Source of the DNA: Bradyrhizobium ottawaense
GTDB taxonomy: Bacteria; Pseudomonadota; Alphaproteobacteria; Rhizobiales; Xanthobacteraceae
NCBI RefSeq assembly: GCF_900099825.1
Contig: NZ_LT629693.1
Coordinates: 6,459,001-6,523,000, forward strand
DNA: 64,000 bases
Reading direction: 5' to 3'
In this document: piece after piece, positions 17,299-26,383 of the stretch
Layout of the letters: each line of letters opens with the position of its first letter
How positions within the stretch are numbered: the first letter of the stretch is position 1
The notes under the pieces: generated by a model
The model's input: the letters and a program-made list of their open reading frames with translations, nothing else
Told to the model about the DNA's origin: nothing
Database searches by the model: none
Translations under genes and position numbers: made by a program

Positions 17299-18093
17299 TC
17301 ACACCACCTTGCTTAATTCAATTCGGCAATCTCCTCCGACAGGAATCCAAACTCGGCCAACACTTCACCGGTTTGTTCATCGAATTCCGGGGGACGCCCC
17401 CATCTTGCTCGCAGTGCGAGAGCGTGAAAGGCCGCGAGACCAGGTGGATGTCGGGCATCGCCATTCCTCGACCCGGCGGGCGCCGATCGCCTGGGCGCAC
17501 CGCTCTCAGATGCGCCCGCCGGTCGTCGCGACGGTGATGTACCCATCCGAGGTCTTGAAGACGCCAGGATTGTTGCCGGCGTGCTTGGCAACTTCATTGT
17601 CCATCAGCCAACGCGTGGCCTGGAAGTCGAGCATGAAGATATGCGCCTGCAAAAGCAGGGTCTGTACCTACTGTCGCTCGCCGGAGACCCGCTCCCGCAG
17701 AGCCGTCAGGATGCCAATGGCGCAGAATGGCCCAGCCGAGAGGTGAGCGACGGGGACGCCGACCCGCATCGTCGCACGGTCCGGTTCACCAGTAATCGAC
17801 ATCAGCCCGCCCATGCCTTGGGGCGGTCTGATCGAAGCCCGGCCGCTTAGGGTAGGGCCTCCTGGCCGAAGCAGGAGATGCTGCCATAGACGATCTTAGG
17901 GTTGATATGGCGCAGGCTCTCGTGTTCGATCCGAGCTTGGCTTTGACGTCGGCGACGGAAGTTCTCGACTAGGACGTCGGCCTGATCGGCGAGGCGGTTG
18001 AACACCTTGAGGCCTTTGAGATCCTTGAGATTGAGCGTCATCGCCCGTTTGTTGCGGTGCAAACTCTGAAAGTCCGAGCCCTGGCGCGGGCCG
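17299..18093 (-). pseudogene. Degraded CaiB/BaiF CoA-transferase gene (copy 3)
   Basis: The minus strand carries a decayed copy of the 11782-12975 gene. The 3' end (TCACACCACC at 17299) and the C-terminal part PPEFDEQTGEVLAEFGF are readable in one frame. HRNKRAMTLNLKDLKGLKVF and NPKIVYGSISCFGQE are readable in another, up to the block GPRQGSDFQ near 18090. A middle part corresponding to roughly residues 270-370 is mostly deleted, and several single-base indels break the frame. The extreme 5' end is missing. It is more decayed than copy 1. Confidence 0.88.
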
Positions 18094-18703
18094 TAACATC
18101 GATGCGATTGATGGGCCCTCCGAGGGCGACGGTAGGTGTAATGGTTCTCATCCTATGACAGCAACGCAATATTATTACGGGCCGCAAACTTAAGCCCCAA
18201 GGCGATAATTCCTTATAACCGATCACGCTAGACGATCATCCATATGACGCCGTCGCCATGGTCGCGCCAGCCGAGAAGCGCGATACTGTCCCAGTGCTCA
18301 AAACTTTGGTGCGGCCTAATTATGAGCCGGTTAACGACCTCTTTAAAGGTTTGTTTTCCTGGCTTGCGGGTGCTCGAGTGGAACGGGCGCGCGGGCGAGG
18401 TCGTTTAAAGCCTCCGGGAGACGATCAGCAAATCCACTTTCCGCGCAAGCCATATCTTGTCACGCCCCTTCGCGTTCCGCTATGCATCAGTCGACTGTAA
18501 TCGCCACGTTTTCTGCTCTCGCGTCGCCCCCTCATTGCTCTTTCACGGGTACGGGCTTTCAGATAGCGAGACAGCTTTCGTGGCGGAATCGGGGAAGATA
18601 TGAATCAGAGTTCTTTCAACCCGCGGGGCGCAGACCCGCGGTCCGCCGTCGCCCCGTTCCGCGCAAAAGTGCGGATCCTTGATCATGCCTGTATCGCCTG
18701 GTC
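18094..18703. other. Unrecognised intergenic stretch before the acyltransferase gene
   Basis: No frame here shows a known domain. The sequence is partly AT-richer (near 18140-18260), which could contain the promoter of the acyltransferase gene at 18704, but I cannot mark clear -35 and -10 boxes. Confidence 0.5.
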
Positions 18704-19831
18704 ATGACGGGACGAAATAGAAGCCTGGACGGCCTGCGTGGTGTGGCCGTCATTCTGACCTACCTCGTGCATTATTGCGGGTCGTACATGGCGACCTTTC
18801 GGGGCGGTAACCCCAACATCGTCGCCCTGAAGGATTGGCCCGAGCTTTTCGACAAGGTGTTGTACTGGCTTTTTCGGTCGCACCACGGCGTCCATATTTT
18901 CTTCATGCTAAGCGGCTTCCTTATCTCTCGCATCGTTATGCGAGAGGATTTTCAATACCTGTCCTTCGTCGGCAATCGGATGAAACGCATCTATCCTGGT
19001 TTCCTGCTTGCACTCATCACATGCATTATTGCCGGAATTTATCTTCGCATCCCGGTACCCGGCTGGCGGGACATCGCTTTGAACTTGGTTTTCCTGAATG
19101 GCTCGCCATCGTCCGGCGTCGTGGGAATTGTTTTCAACAACGTCACATGGTCGTTGTTTTATGAGATGGTATTTTATCTGTCTTTCCCGCTGATCGTGAT
19201 GGGCGCGGCCTGGGCCAGAATTCCTGTGCTGTCCGCGATCGTTTTGGCGGGAGTTTCGGTCGCTTACCTTCCAAGCTTGGAGGGATACTACACCGAATTT
19301 TTCCTTTTTTTATTCGCCGGCGCCATTATCGGGCGGCTGCCGCGGGCGAGCATTGACATGCTGGCGGCGCAGTTTCCGGATCTGGTGGTGGCACTTCTTT
19401 ACGGGATCATCGTTGCCCTCCTGACTATGGCCTATATTTCAACCGGGCAGTTTGTCTGGATGTTCGCAGGTCTGGGCGCGATTATCCTCTGCAAGGCGGT
19501 CTCGGGACACTGCGCGCTTGCGACTGCCCTGAGCTTCCCGCCGCTAGCGTGGCTCGGCACGATCTCGTATTCGTTCTATCTGCTGCATTCGGTCGCTATT
19601 GCGTTTCTGTTCGCGGGCTGGTGGCAGTTTTACATCCCCCGCCTGGGCATCGTGATGAATTCCGTCACGATGGGAGGTCTTGGTTTCGTCGCCGCGATTG
19701 CGATCAGCTGGGTGTCGTACCTTGTCGCCGAGCGACCGTACTTCCGAAATCACAAGTCAGTTGATCTGACTGCTGATCCGTCCACAGGCGCTCCCGCGAT
19801 GTCGTCGCCGGCAGGGAGCGCAATGCCCTGA
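18704..19831 (+). CDS. Membrane acyltransferase, acyltransferase-3 (OafA-like) family
   Basis: This 375-residue polytopic membrane protein begins RNRSLDGLRGVAVILTYLVH. It carries the R-D-LRG and following histidine typical of acyltransferase-3 enzymes, then FFMLSGFLISRI and about ten hydrophobic segments. Such proteins move acetyl or other acyl groups across the inner membrane onto sugars such as O-antigen, exopolysaccharide or Nod factor. It is at the edge of the polysaccharide locus but on the opposite strand and convergent with the SDR gene at 19878. O-acetylation of the locus product is a reasonable inference; the acyl group and acceptor are unknown. Confidence 0.85.
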   Translation: MTGRNRSLDGLRGVAVILTYLVHYCGSYMATFRGGNPNIVALKDWPELFDKVLYWLFRSHHGVHIFFMLSGFLISRIVMREDFQYLSFVGNRMKRIYPGFLLALITCIIAGIYLRIPVPGWRDIALNLVFLNGSPSSGVVGIVFNNVTWSLFYEMVFYLSFPLIVMGAAWARIPVLSAIVLAGVSVAYLPSLEGYYTEFFLFLFAGAIIGRLPRASIDMLAAQFPDLVVALLYGIIVALLTMAYISTGQFVWMFAGLGAIILCKAVSGHCALATALSFPPLAWLGTISYSFYLLHSVAIAFLFAGWWQFYIPRLGIVMNSVTMGGLGFVAAIAISWVSYLVAERPYFRNHKSVDLTADPSTGAPAMSSPAGSAMP

Positions 19832-19877
19832 TCCCGTTCCGACGCATCCATGCTTCGGCGCAAATGATTACAAGATG

Positions 19878-20723
19878 TCAGTCAAAACGCGGACGGAACG
19901 GACGGGGATCCCATCCGAACTCGTTCCTAGCCGGGGCCGAATCGAACACCATATCGTTCGACATCCGCGTTCCCATGGCAGAGTTGGCGTTGGGAAGCCA
20001 ACGATTGAGAATGAAAAAGCCCACTCTCCAGATCACCGGCGCGATTGAAATGATGCGGCGCGGCCGCCGCATGCCGTCGAAAATGCGGCCGACCATTTCG
20101 CGGTAGGAGATCGTTTCGCCGCCAGGAATCGCGTAGATACGGTTGGCGGCGGTCGCGCTTGCCGCCGCGTCGACCGCGCCTATGGCCACATCTTCTGCAT
20201 GAACGGGCTGCCGCAGACCTTTTCCGGATCCAGCCAGCGGAATGAAGCCCCACTTTTTGATCAACCCAGCGATGCGCGTGATGTTGGCGTCGTGGCCTTC
20301 GGCGTAGATGACCGTCGGACGCAGAATCGTCCATTCGATGCCGGATTGCTCGCAGATGTCGGCCAGGCGCCGTTCGCTGTCTGCATAACGACGCAAAAGT
20401 TCGCGCTCGGCTGGTATCTCCGAATCGATTTTTGTCACGATGCTAGTGGAGGTAATGACGACGATTCGCTTCAATGCCGGATTGATCAGCCGCGGGAGCG
20501 CGAGCACCAGCTGTTCGGCCAGCGCGGTACAGTACAACGTCGTGAATGGCGGAATGTCGATCGCGGCCGGATCCAGCAGGTTGCCCTCGAACCATTCGAC
20601 GGACCCCGAATTCGTACGCGAAGACCGCGACAGCGCGAACGGCGTCTCGCCGCGATCGATAAGGTGCTGCAAAATATAGCCGCCTACCAGGCCGGAAGCA
20701 CCAATCACCAGACTTTTCGCCAT
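19878..20723 (-). CDS. NAD(P)-binding sugar epimerase/dehydratase-like SDR
   Basis: The product is 281 residues from the chosen Met (MAKSLVIGASGLVGGYILQH), preceded by GGCGAG; an upstream in-frame ATG at 20744 would add seven residues. The nucleotide-binding motif is G8-A-S-G-L-V-G14. The usual catalytic YxxxK is not clear: YADSERRL has Glu where Lys is expected, so the protein may be an atypical SDR. Residues such as LRPTVIYAEG and PVHAEDVA resemble extended SDRs acting on nucleotide sugars. It is the last gene of the long minus-strand polysaccharide run. The exact reaction is not predictable. Confidence 0.7.
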   Translation of the reverse strand: MAKSLVIGASGLVGGYILQHLIDRGETPFALSRSSRTNSGSVEWFEGNLLDPAAIDIPPFTTLYCTALAEQLVLALPRLINPALKRIVVITSTSIVTKIDSEIPAERELLRRYADSERRLADICEQSGIEWTILRPTVIYAEGHDANITRIAGLIKKWGFIPLAGSGKGLRQPVHAEDVAIGAVDAAASATAANRIYAIPGGETISYREMVGRIFDGMRRPRRIISIAPVIWRVGFFILNRWLPNANSAMGTRMSNDMVFDSAPARNEFGWDPRPFRPRFD

Positions 20724-20781
20724 GAATAGCTCGCCTGCCATCAAGCCGAAAACGTTTGTTGGATACGGCGGGCTGCGCGGC

Positions 20782-21969
20782 CTATTTCGATCGTATCCAA
20801 AACGCCGTCGGCTCAGACGACGTCCACTTGTCCTTCATCAGCCTAAACTCGGGGAATGTTTCGAGCACTACGTCGGGATGATTGATCAACATGTAGTTGC
20901 CGGCCCATACCACCTCGAAGCGCGAGTTGTGCGCGAGAAATGCCTGCAGTAAATACTGTTCGTTCCAGTAGGTCTGAGTGTCGTAATACACCTTAGGATA
21001 AGGCAGCGGCAGACTCACATCGTGGACGTGGACGAGCACGCCCGGGGCCAGGCGCGGCAGAATTTCGAGGAACTCATACTGCACGTCGCTGCCTGAGCGA
21101 AGGGCGTGCGTGGAGTCGATGAACAGGATGTCGCCTGCCTCCAGCGAGGTGAAGACGTCCAGTGGCACATCCTGCACCTTCTTGGGAACGACCTCGTTGA
21201 GCCCCGCGAGACCGTCCTTGAAGACTTCCCAGGGGTAGGGATCGATGGCCGTGATGACGGGAGAGCGGCCGTATTGCTCCTTGTTCAGCCGTCCTGCTTG
21301 GCAGGCAAGGATGGTGGAATAGCCGGTACCAATCTCCACGATCCGCTTCGGTTTAATTTCCCGGATGAGCGAATAATAGACATGCGCGTCGACCGCCATG
21401 TAGCTGCCATTGAGCAGATAGAACTCTCCCTTTGCCTTGGCCTCGGTGATGGGGAACCGTTTGCGGAATTCGGCCAGGTGGCGCGGAAGGACGTCCTTGA
21501 TCAGCATTAGCTGCGAGGCGCTGTTCATCTCGACACCGACCATCTTGCTGGGCGTAGTCCAGAACGTGTCGAGCTGGTCGCCGTCATCGGGAATGGGCAG
21601 ATAGAAATGCTTCGGCAGCAGATGCAGGCCGTGCGGATAGAAAATGCCGTGCCCCGGATTGCCAGGCATCGCGGCCAACTTCGGCGCGATCAGTCGCGCG
21701 AGTTCGAGCGACACCGCCTCAGTGCTCATGTCCGGCTTTCCGTTGCCGCTGTTAGCGACAAGCACCTTCGCGATACGTTGCAGGGTCTCGCTGTCGCCTG
21801 ATCGCACGACCGGTGACCCGGCGAGCTGCTGCGGCGTCTGGCGCTCTTCGATGAGGATGCGCTGGATGGCGGGGCCGGCAACGCGCCTGGCGAGCTTGAT
21901 CATGCGACGCAGGATCGCGCCCTCGGCGCGGCGTATGAAGGCAGACATCTTGCGGGTATTGCTTGCCAT
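20782..21969 (-). CDS. Class I SAM-dependent methyltransferase
   Basis: This is a 395-residue protein. Residues 1 to about 190 are a poorly conserved N-terminal region with a basic, amphipathic start. The methyltransferase fold follows, with motif I RIVEIGTGYSTI (209-220), the acidic residue in VITAIDPYP (243) and DILFIDSTHA. The arrangement resembles class I enzymes of the methyltransferase-24 type found in surface-polysaccharide loci. It lies 58 bases before the SDR gene and probably shares its transcript. A gap of 364 bases upstream may hold a separate promoter. Acceptor unknown. Confidence 0.75.
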   Translation of the reverse strand: MASNTRKMSAFIRRAEGAILRRMIKLARRVAGPAIQRILIEERQTPQQLAGSPVVRSGDSETLQRIAKVLVANSGNGKPDMSTEAVSLELARLIAPKLAAMPGNPGHGIFYPHGLHLLPKHFYLPIPDDGDQLDTFWTTPSKMVGVEMNSASQLMLIKDVLPRHLAEFRKRFPITEAKAKGEFYLLNGSYMAVDAHVYYSLIREIKPKRIVEIGTGYSTILACQAGRLNKEQYGRSPVITAIDPYPWEVFKDGLAGLNEVVPKKVQDVPLDVFTSLEAGDILFIDSTHALRSGSDVQYEFLEILPRLAPGVLVHVHDVSLPLPYPKVYYDTQTYWNEQYLLQAFLAHNSRFEVVWAGNYMLINHPDVVLETFPEFRLMKDKWTSSEPTAFWIRSK

Positions 21970-22333
21970 CGCGCACTGCCTTTGTTGAAGACTGATTGTG
22001 TGAGAGTCGTGAAACAGGAATCCGATATGCCGAAAGACACCGGATTATTGCTCTTCAGAAATCAGGTTCCCATTGCGCCCGACCGGGCAGAAACCTCGCC
22101 AGCCCTTCCGAAGGCACGTGTTTCGATCCGGATCACTCGCGGCGGGATCCCTTGGTAGCTGTTCCCATTGCAAGGTCACAGCCCATTGTCAAAAACTTTT
22201 TTTGGCCGGCCTGGTGTTGTCAGCGGAAAAGCGCTGTTGCAATCTAGTCGGGCGTAAACGTCTGATTACATTTGCGAAAATGGCATGTCAATTTGGTTGC
22301 TGTCATGTCGTCCGGGGCGCGGCAGCATGTTGA
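21970..22333. other. Intergenic stretch within the polysaccharide run
   Basis: These 364 bases separate asnB from the methyltransferase gene at 20782. They include an AT-richer part around 22180-22300 with poly-T (CTTTTTTTGG), but I see no stem before the T-run strong enough to call a terminator. A separate promoter for the two downstream genes is possible. Confidence 0.4.
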
Positions 22334-24274
22334 TCAGGCGGCGACTGTATGGGCGACGTCCGGCAGGCGATATGGGCCCGTCTGATCGAACACCTCGCGC
22401 ATCCACAGTTCTACCACCATCAAAAGCCATGGTCCGTTCCAGGCGCGATGCCCGTCAAGAAACTGGAGTTTGATCTTCTCGACTACCGCGGGATCAAACA
22501 GCCCGCGGCGGCGCACCACGTCATCAGAGAGCGTGTCCTCGAGGATGCCCCGCAGTGGCCCCCTCATCCAGTCGCCGAACGGCAGGCTGAAGCCGCGCTT
22601 GCCCCGCCGTGAAAAGAAGTCGGCCGGCAGAAATTCGCGCGCCACGTCGATCAGCACGCGCTTCACGCCGCTTTCGTTGTAGCTCGCGCCAATCGCCAGC
22701 GGCGTGTGGCTGGGGGCGATCTTGCTATCGCGGGGCAGCGAAAACGCGATGTCCGCGATTTCTACGTCGAGAAACGGCACGCGGACTTCTAGCGAGTTTG
22801 TCATCGATGTGGCGTCGATGTCGCGCAGCAACTGGTTGCGCGTATATCCGTTCAGACACAGCGCGCCGACGCGGTCCAGCACATCGGCTTGCGGCAGCTG
22901 GTCGAATGCCAGCAGATCCGACGCCATCGCCCGGGGCGTTGCGAGGGATAGCAATTCGGCCGCCGCGGGCGGGCCGAAGCAATGATACAGGCGGCCGTAG
23001 CTTTCGAGAAACTCCGCTGTGTAGCTGTCGTCCGTATGGGCTGGAAGCGATGCCGTCGATCCGAACATCGCTCTGAGACGCGCCAAGATGCCGGTATCGG
23101 CGCGGCGGACGTGCGCGTCGAATTCCGGAATCATGCCGGCGAACCACGGATAACCCGCAAACAGTTCGTCACCGCCCGTTCCGGACAGCGCAACTTTGAC
23201 GGTTTGCGCAGTGGCGTGGGACACGAAGTAACTATTCATGCCGTCCACCGAGGGCTGATCAAGCCCGGCGACGAACCGCAGCAGATGATCGCTGACCTCG
23301 CTCTCGCCGACCACGACACGCTTGTGCCTGGTCTTAAGCAACGTCGCGATTTCGGCCGCATCCTCGGTTTCGTCGTCGGCGTTGGCGCCGCTTTCGAACC
23401 CGACCGAACAGGTTTCGATCTGCGAGCCACTGTACCGCGCCATCAGCGCCACGATCAGCGACGAATCCACTCCGCCGCTCAGGAAAGCACCGACCTTGAC
23501 GTCGGCGACCATTTGCAGTTCGACGGAATGCACGACGGCATCGCGCACCTGCTGCTTGATCACCGGATAGGGACTTTTGCGCAGCCCGGCGACGCGATCC
23601 GTTCCGAACGACCAATAGGGTGTAATGTGATGGCCGTCTTCATCAACGACCAACTTTTGGGCCGACGGCAAATGACGGACGCCGTCGATCAGCGTCCGCG
23701 GTTGCGACACAGAACCGAAGGTGAGCAACGTGCGCAAAGCCTCGCGATCGATGCTGCGTGCGACGTAGCCGCTTGCCAGAATGGCCTTCAGCTCCGACGC
23801 AAATACAAGACCGCGCGGCGTTTCGGCGTACATCAACGGCTTGATGCCAAACTGATCGCGCGCAAGTAGCAGCCTTTCGCGACCGGGCCCGCGGCGGCTG
23901 TCATAGATTGCGAATGAAAAGATGCCACGAAGGCGAGAGAGGAAGGCATCGCCCTCGCGTTCATACAGGGCAAGTAATACTTCGGTGTCTGAGGTTGAGC
24001 GAAATGGCCAGCCCGCCGCGACGAGCATCTGCCGCTCCTCGAGATAGTTGTAGATCTCGCCGTTGAACACGATTGCGATTGTGCCGGCGCGATTTTGCAT
24101 CGGTTGATGGCCATTCGCGGATAGGTCGATGATCGAGAGACGGGTGTGGCCGAGACTCACGCGGTCTTCGAAATAGGTGCCCTCGTCGTCTGGTCCGCGA
24201 TGGCCGATCGACGCGACCATTGCGTTGATCGCCACGCGATCCTGTTTTCCGAAAATTCCGACAATTCCGCACAT
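22334..24274 (-). CDS. asnB: Asparagine synthase-like glutamine amidotransferase
   Basis: This 646-residue protein begins MCGIVGIFGK. The catalytic Cys2 of the class II glutaminase is exposed after Met removal, followed by RGPDD (26-30) and NGEIYNY (71-77). The synthetase part has the pyrophosphatase motif LSGGVDSS (265-272). The length and order fit the AsnB family. In polysaccharide loci such enzymes often amidate uronic acids rather than make asparagine, and the location between methyltransferase genes favours that role here (inference). It follows the TylF-like gene by 62 bases on the same strand. Confidence 0.9.
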   Translation of the reverse strand: MCGIVGIFGKQDRVAINAMVASIGHRGPDDEGTYFEDRVSLGHTRLSIIDLSANGHQPMQNRAGTIAIVFNGEIYNYLEERQMLVAAGWPFRSTSDTEVLLALYEREGDAFLSRLRGIFSFAIYDSRRGPGRERLLLARDQFGIKPLMYAETPRGLVFASELKAILASGYVARSIDREALRTLLTFGSVSQPRTLIDGVRHLPSAQKLVVDEDGHHITPYWSFGTDRVAGLRKSPYPVIKQQVRDAVVHSVELQMVADVKVGAFLSGGVDSSLIVALMARYSGSQIETCSVGFESGANADDETEDAAEIATLLKTRHKRVVVGESEVSDHLLRFVAGLDQPSVDGMNSYFVSHATAQTVKVALSGTGGDELFAGYPWFAGMIPEFDAHVRRADTGILARLRAMFGSTASLPAHTDDSYTAEFLESYGRLYHCFGPPAAAELLSLATPRAMASDLLAFDQLPQADVLDRVGALCLNGYTRNQLLRDIDATSMTNSLEVRVPFLDVEIADIAFSLPRDSKIAPSHTPLAIGASYNESGVKRVLIDVAREFLPADFFSRRGKRGFSLPFGDWMRGPLRGILEDTLSDDVVRRRGLFDPAVVEKIKLQFLDGHRAWNGPWLLMVVELWMREVFDQTGPYRLPDVAHTVAA

Positions 24275-24336
24275 CTATGAGACCGCATTCGTGAACCGCA
24301 CCCTGCGGCAGGATCTTCCCAACATACTACGGCCGA

Positions 24337-25107
24337 CTAGCATCGCTCGACGGTGAAGGAAACGCCGTGGAAACCGAAATCGACGAATTCGCATAGGCCG
24401 ATCTGTGGATTGCGCGCCAGCCATTCGCGACAGGCGCGCTGCTCGCCGCGGTCCGGCAGATTGCGGAAACAACGCCAGTCATCGAACAGCAGCACGCTTC
24501 CGACGCTCAGGCGGTCGGTGAGGAAGTCGAGCACGGGGATTGTCGACTCGTACAAATCGCAGTCGATCCAGGCCGCGGCAACTTTCCCGAGCCCGGCGAT
24601 GCGTGGTTCGCCCTTTACGAGTGACTTGTCAAACCAGCCCGCCACCGTCCTGATACGGGCGACATCACCGCCGGATGTTGCGACGTTGTTCAAGAAATCC
24701 TCCTGGCTGCACGCGAATTCGCCGGCCTGGAAGCCGCTGGTATAGCCCTGCACCGCGTCCTGTCCTAGAGGGACGGGGAGCCCTTCGAACGAATCGAGCG
24801 CGATGAAATTCATCGCGGGAAACAGTCCCTGCATGGTCCGCATGGCATAGGAAAACGTCACGCCCTTCGAGACGCCGAATTCGTAGTAGTCGCCCGCAAG
24901 TTCCGCGCCGACCAGATAGTCGGCGAGCTTGTCGATACAATTGAAGCGCTCGCGGTAATATGTGGCAAAGCGCTGTTCGAGCGCCATGGTTTGCGCGCGC
25001 AGGAGGGAGACTTCGTTGCGAAGCTGATTCATCTGTTCCTTCAGATCGTTGGGAGCCTCGGGGGCCGTCGCGGCGCTGGAACCGGAAAACCATCGCTTGA
25101 GGATCAT
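24337..25107 (-). CDS. TylF/MycF-like sugar O-methyltransferase
   Basis: The protein has 256 residues. A short coiled coil (about 20-52, heptad-like LKEQMNQLRNEVSLLRAQ) precedes a TylF-type methyltransferase core: DYYEFGVSKGVTF (73-85), ALDSFEGLP, AWIDCDLYEST and LLFDDW, the acidic residues being the likely metal site of this family. TylF and MycF methylate deoxysugars of macrolides; homologues in O-antigen loci are thought to methylate sugar chains. It sits 28 bases after wzt, so a role in making a methylated end recognised by the Wzt C-terminal domain is attractive but unproven. Confidence 0.85.
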   Translation of the reverse strand: MILKRWFSGSSAATAPEAPNDLKEQMNQLRNEVSLLRAQTMALEQRFATYYRERFNCIDKLADYLVGAELAGDYYEFGVSKGVTFSYAMRTMQGLFPAMNFIALDSFEGLPVPLGQDAVQGYTSGFQAGEFACSQEDFLNNVATSGGDVARIRTVAGWFDKSLVKGEPRIAGLGKVAAAWIDCDLYESTIPVLDFLTDRLSVGSVLLFDDWRCFRNLPDRGEQRACREWLARNPQIGLCEFVDFGFHGVSFTVERC

Positions 25108-25135
25108 GGAGTACTCGCTATTCTGCGTGAAGGTC

Positions 25136-26383
25136 TCAGGTCGCCCTGTCGGGAAGAAGCCGGCTGTCCAGATCCACGATTCCGGCGAAAACGCGCACGC
25201 CGGTGACGTCGAAGAACACCGCGTTCGTCAGGCTCGTCGTATCCGCCAGTGCCGACTCGTCGCCGGGGCCGTCGCCTTCGCCCGCTGCGATGGTCAGATA
25301 GTAGCTGCCGCCGCCAAGATCGCATCTGAACTCGAACACCGCTTCGGCGCGCTGGCCCGGCTCCAGATCGAGGCTGCGGCCGAATTCGGCAGTGGACGTG
25401 CCATAGATCTCGGTCCCTAACTGCGTCCGTATCTTGTACCCGAGACTAGCGTTCGTCATGTGGCCGGTGGCGCTGCCCCGAATGGTGATGCGATAGGTCT
25501 CTCCGGAATTCAGCGAGCGCACCGGCCGGCCCTGCGTGTCCAAGAACTGCACGTTTTCGACGACAAAGCCTTTCAACTGAACCGGCTTATCCAGCGCTTG
25601 CGCGAGGGGCGACGCGGCAGCCGTCGGCGCGGTGAAAGCCGCCGCTGCCTCCATCTCCTTGTGAAGCAGATCTTCATAAGCCTGACCGACGACGCGCGGC
25701 TCGCCGACCATCGCGACGCTGCCGTTCTCGATCAGGATCGCGCGATCGCACAGTTCGTAGATCTGCGCGAGGCTGTGAGTCACCAGCAGCACCGTTGCGC
25801 CGCTGCGTGCGATCCGTCGCATCCGCGCGTAGCTCTTGACGTTGAAGACCATGTCGCCGGTGGCCAGCGCTTCGTCGACGATCAGGATGTCGGGATCAAT
25901 GCTAGCCGCCACGGAAAACGCCAGACGGGCGATCATGCCGCTCGAATAGGTTTTGCAGGGTTGGTCGATGAAATCACGCAGGCCGGAGAAGTCGATGATG
26001 TCCTGGGTCTTGGCCTTGATCTCGTCATGGGTTAGCCCTTGCACGAGGCCGCCGATCAGGATGTTCTCGCGGCCGGAGAGGTCCAGGTTGAAGCCAGTCC
26101 CCAGCGCCATGATGGCGGACACCTTGCCGTTGACCTCAATGGACCCCGAATTGGCATCGAGCGTTCCGGCAATTATGCGCAGCAGCGTCGTCTTTCCCGC
26201 GCCGTTGCGTCCGATCACGCCGATCACTTCGCCGCGCTTCACGTCGAGCGACACATCCCGGAGCGACCAGAACTCCCGGTGGCGGTTTTTTCGCGTAAGG
26301 AGCTCCCACAAAATATCAACCGGCCGCGAATAGATCTTATAGACCTTGGATAGGTTGCGGATGGAGATTGCGATTTCGCTCAC
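25136..26383 (-). CDS. wzt: Polysaccharide ABC exporter ATP-binding protein with glycan-binding C-terminus
   Basis: The 415-residue product starts at GTG 26383, whose GTGA overlaps the wzm stop; a longer upstream reading would add 32 atypical residues. The ATPase part has the Walker A GRNGAGKTT (58-66), signature YSSGMIARLAF and Walker B ILIVDEAL. After about residue 250 a linker leads to a Wzt-C domain (GRPVRSLNSGETY, EIYGTSTAEF, CDLGGGSYYLTIAAG). In ABC-dependent O-antigen export this domain binds the capped non-reducing end, coupling chain termination to transport. It acts with Wzm at the inner membrane. Confidence 0.93.
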   Translation of the reverse strand: MSEIAISIRNLSKVYKIYSRPVDILWELLTRKNRHREFWSLRDVSLDVKRGEVIGVIGRNGAGKTTLLRIIAGTLDANSGSIEVNGKVSAIMALGTGFNLDLSGRENILIGGLVQGLTHDEIKAKTQDIIDFSGLRDFIDQPCKTYSSGMIARLAFSVAASIDPDILIVDEALATGDMVFNVKSYARMRRIARSGATVLLVTHSLAQIYELCDRAILIENGSVAMVGEPRVVGQAYEDLLHKEMEAAAAFTAPTAAASPLAQALDKPVQLKGFVVENVQFLDTQGRPVRSLNSGETYRITIRGSATGHMTNASLGYKIRTQLGTEIYGTSTAEFGRSLDLEPGQRAEAVFEFRCDLGGGSYYLTIAAGEGDGPGDESALADTTSLTNAVFFDVTGVRVFAGIVDLDSRLLPDRAT

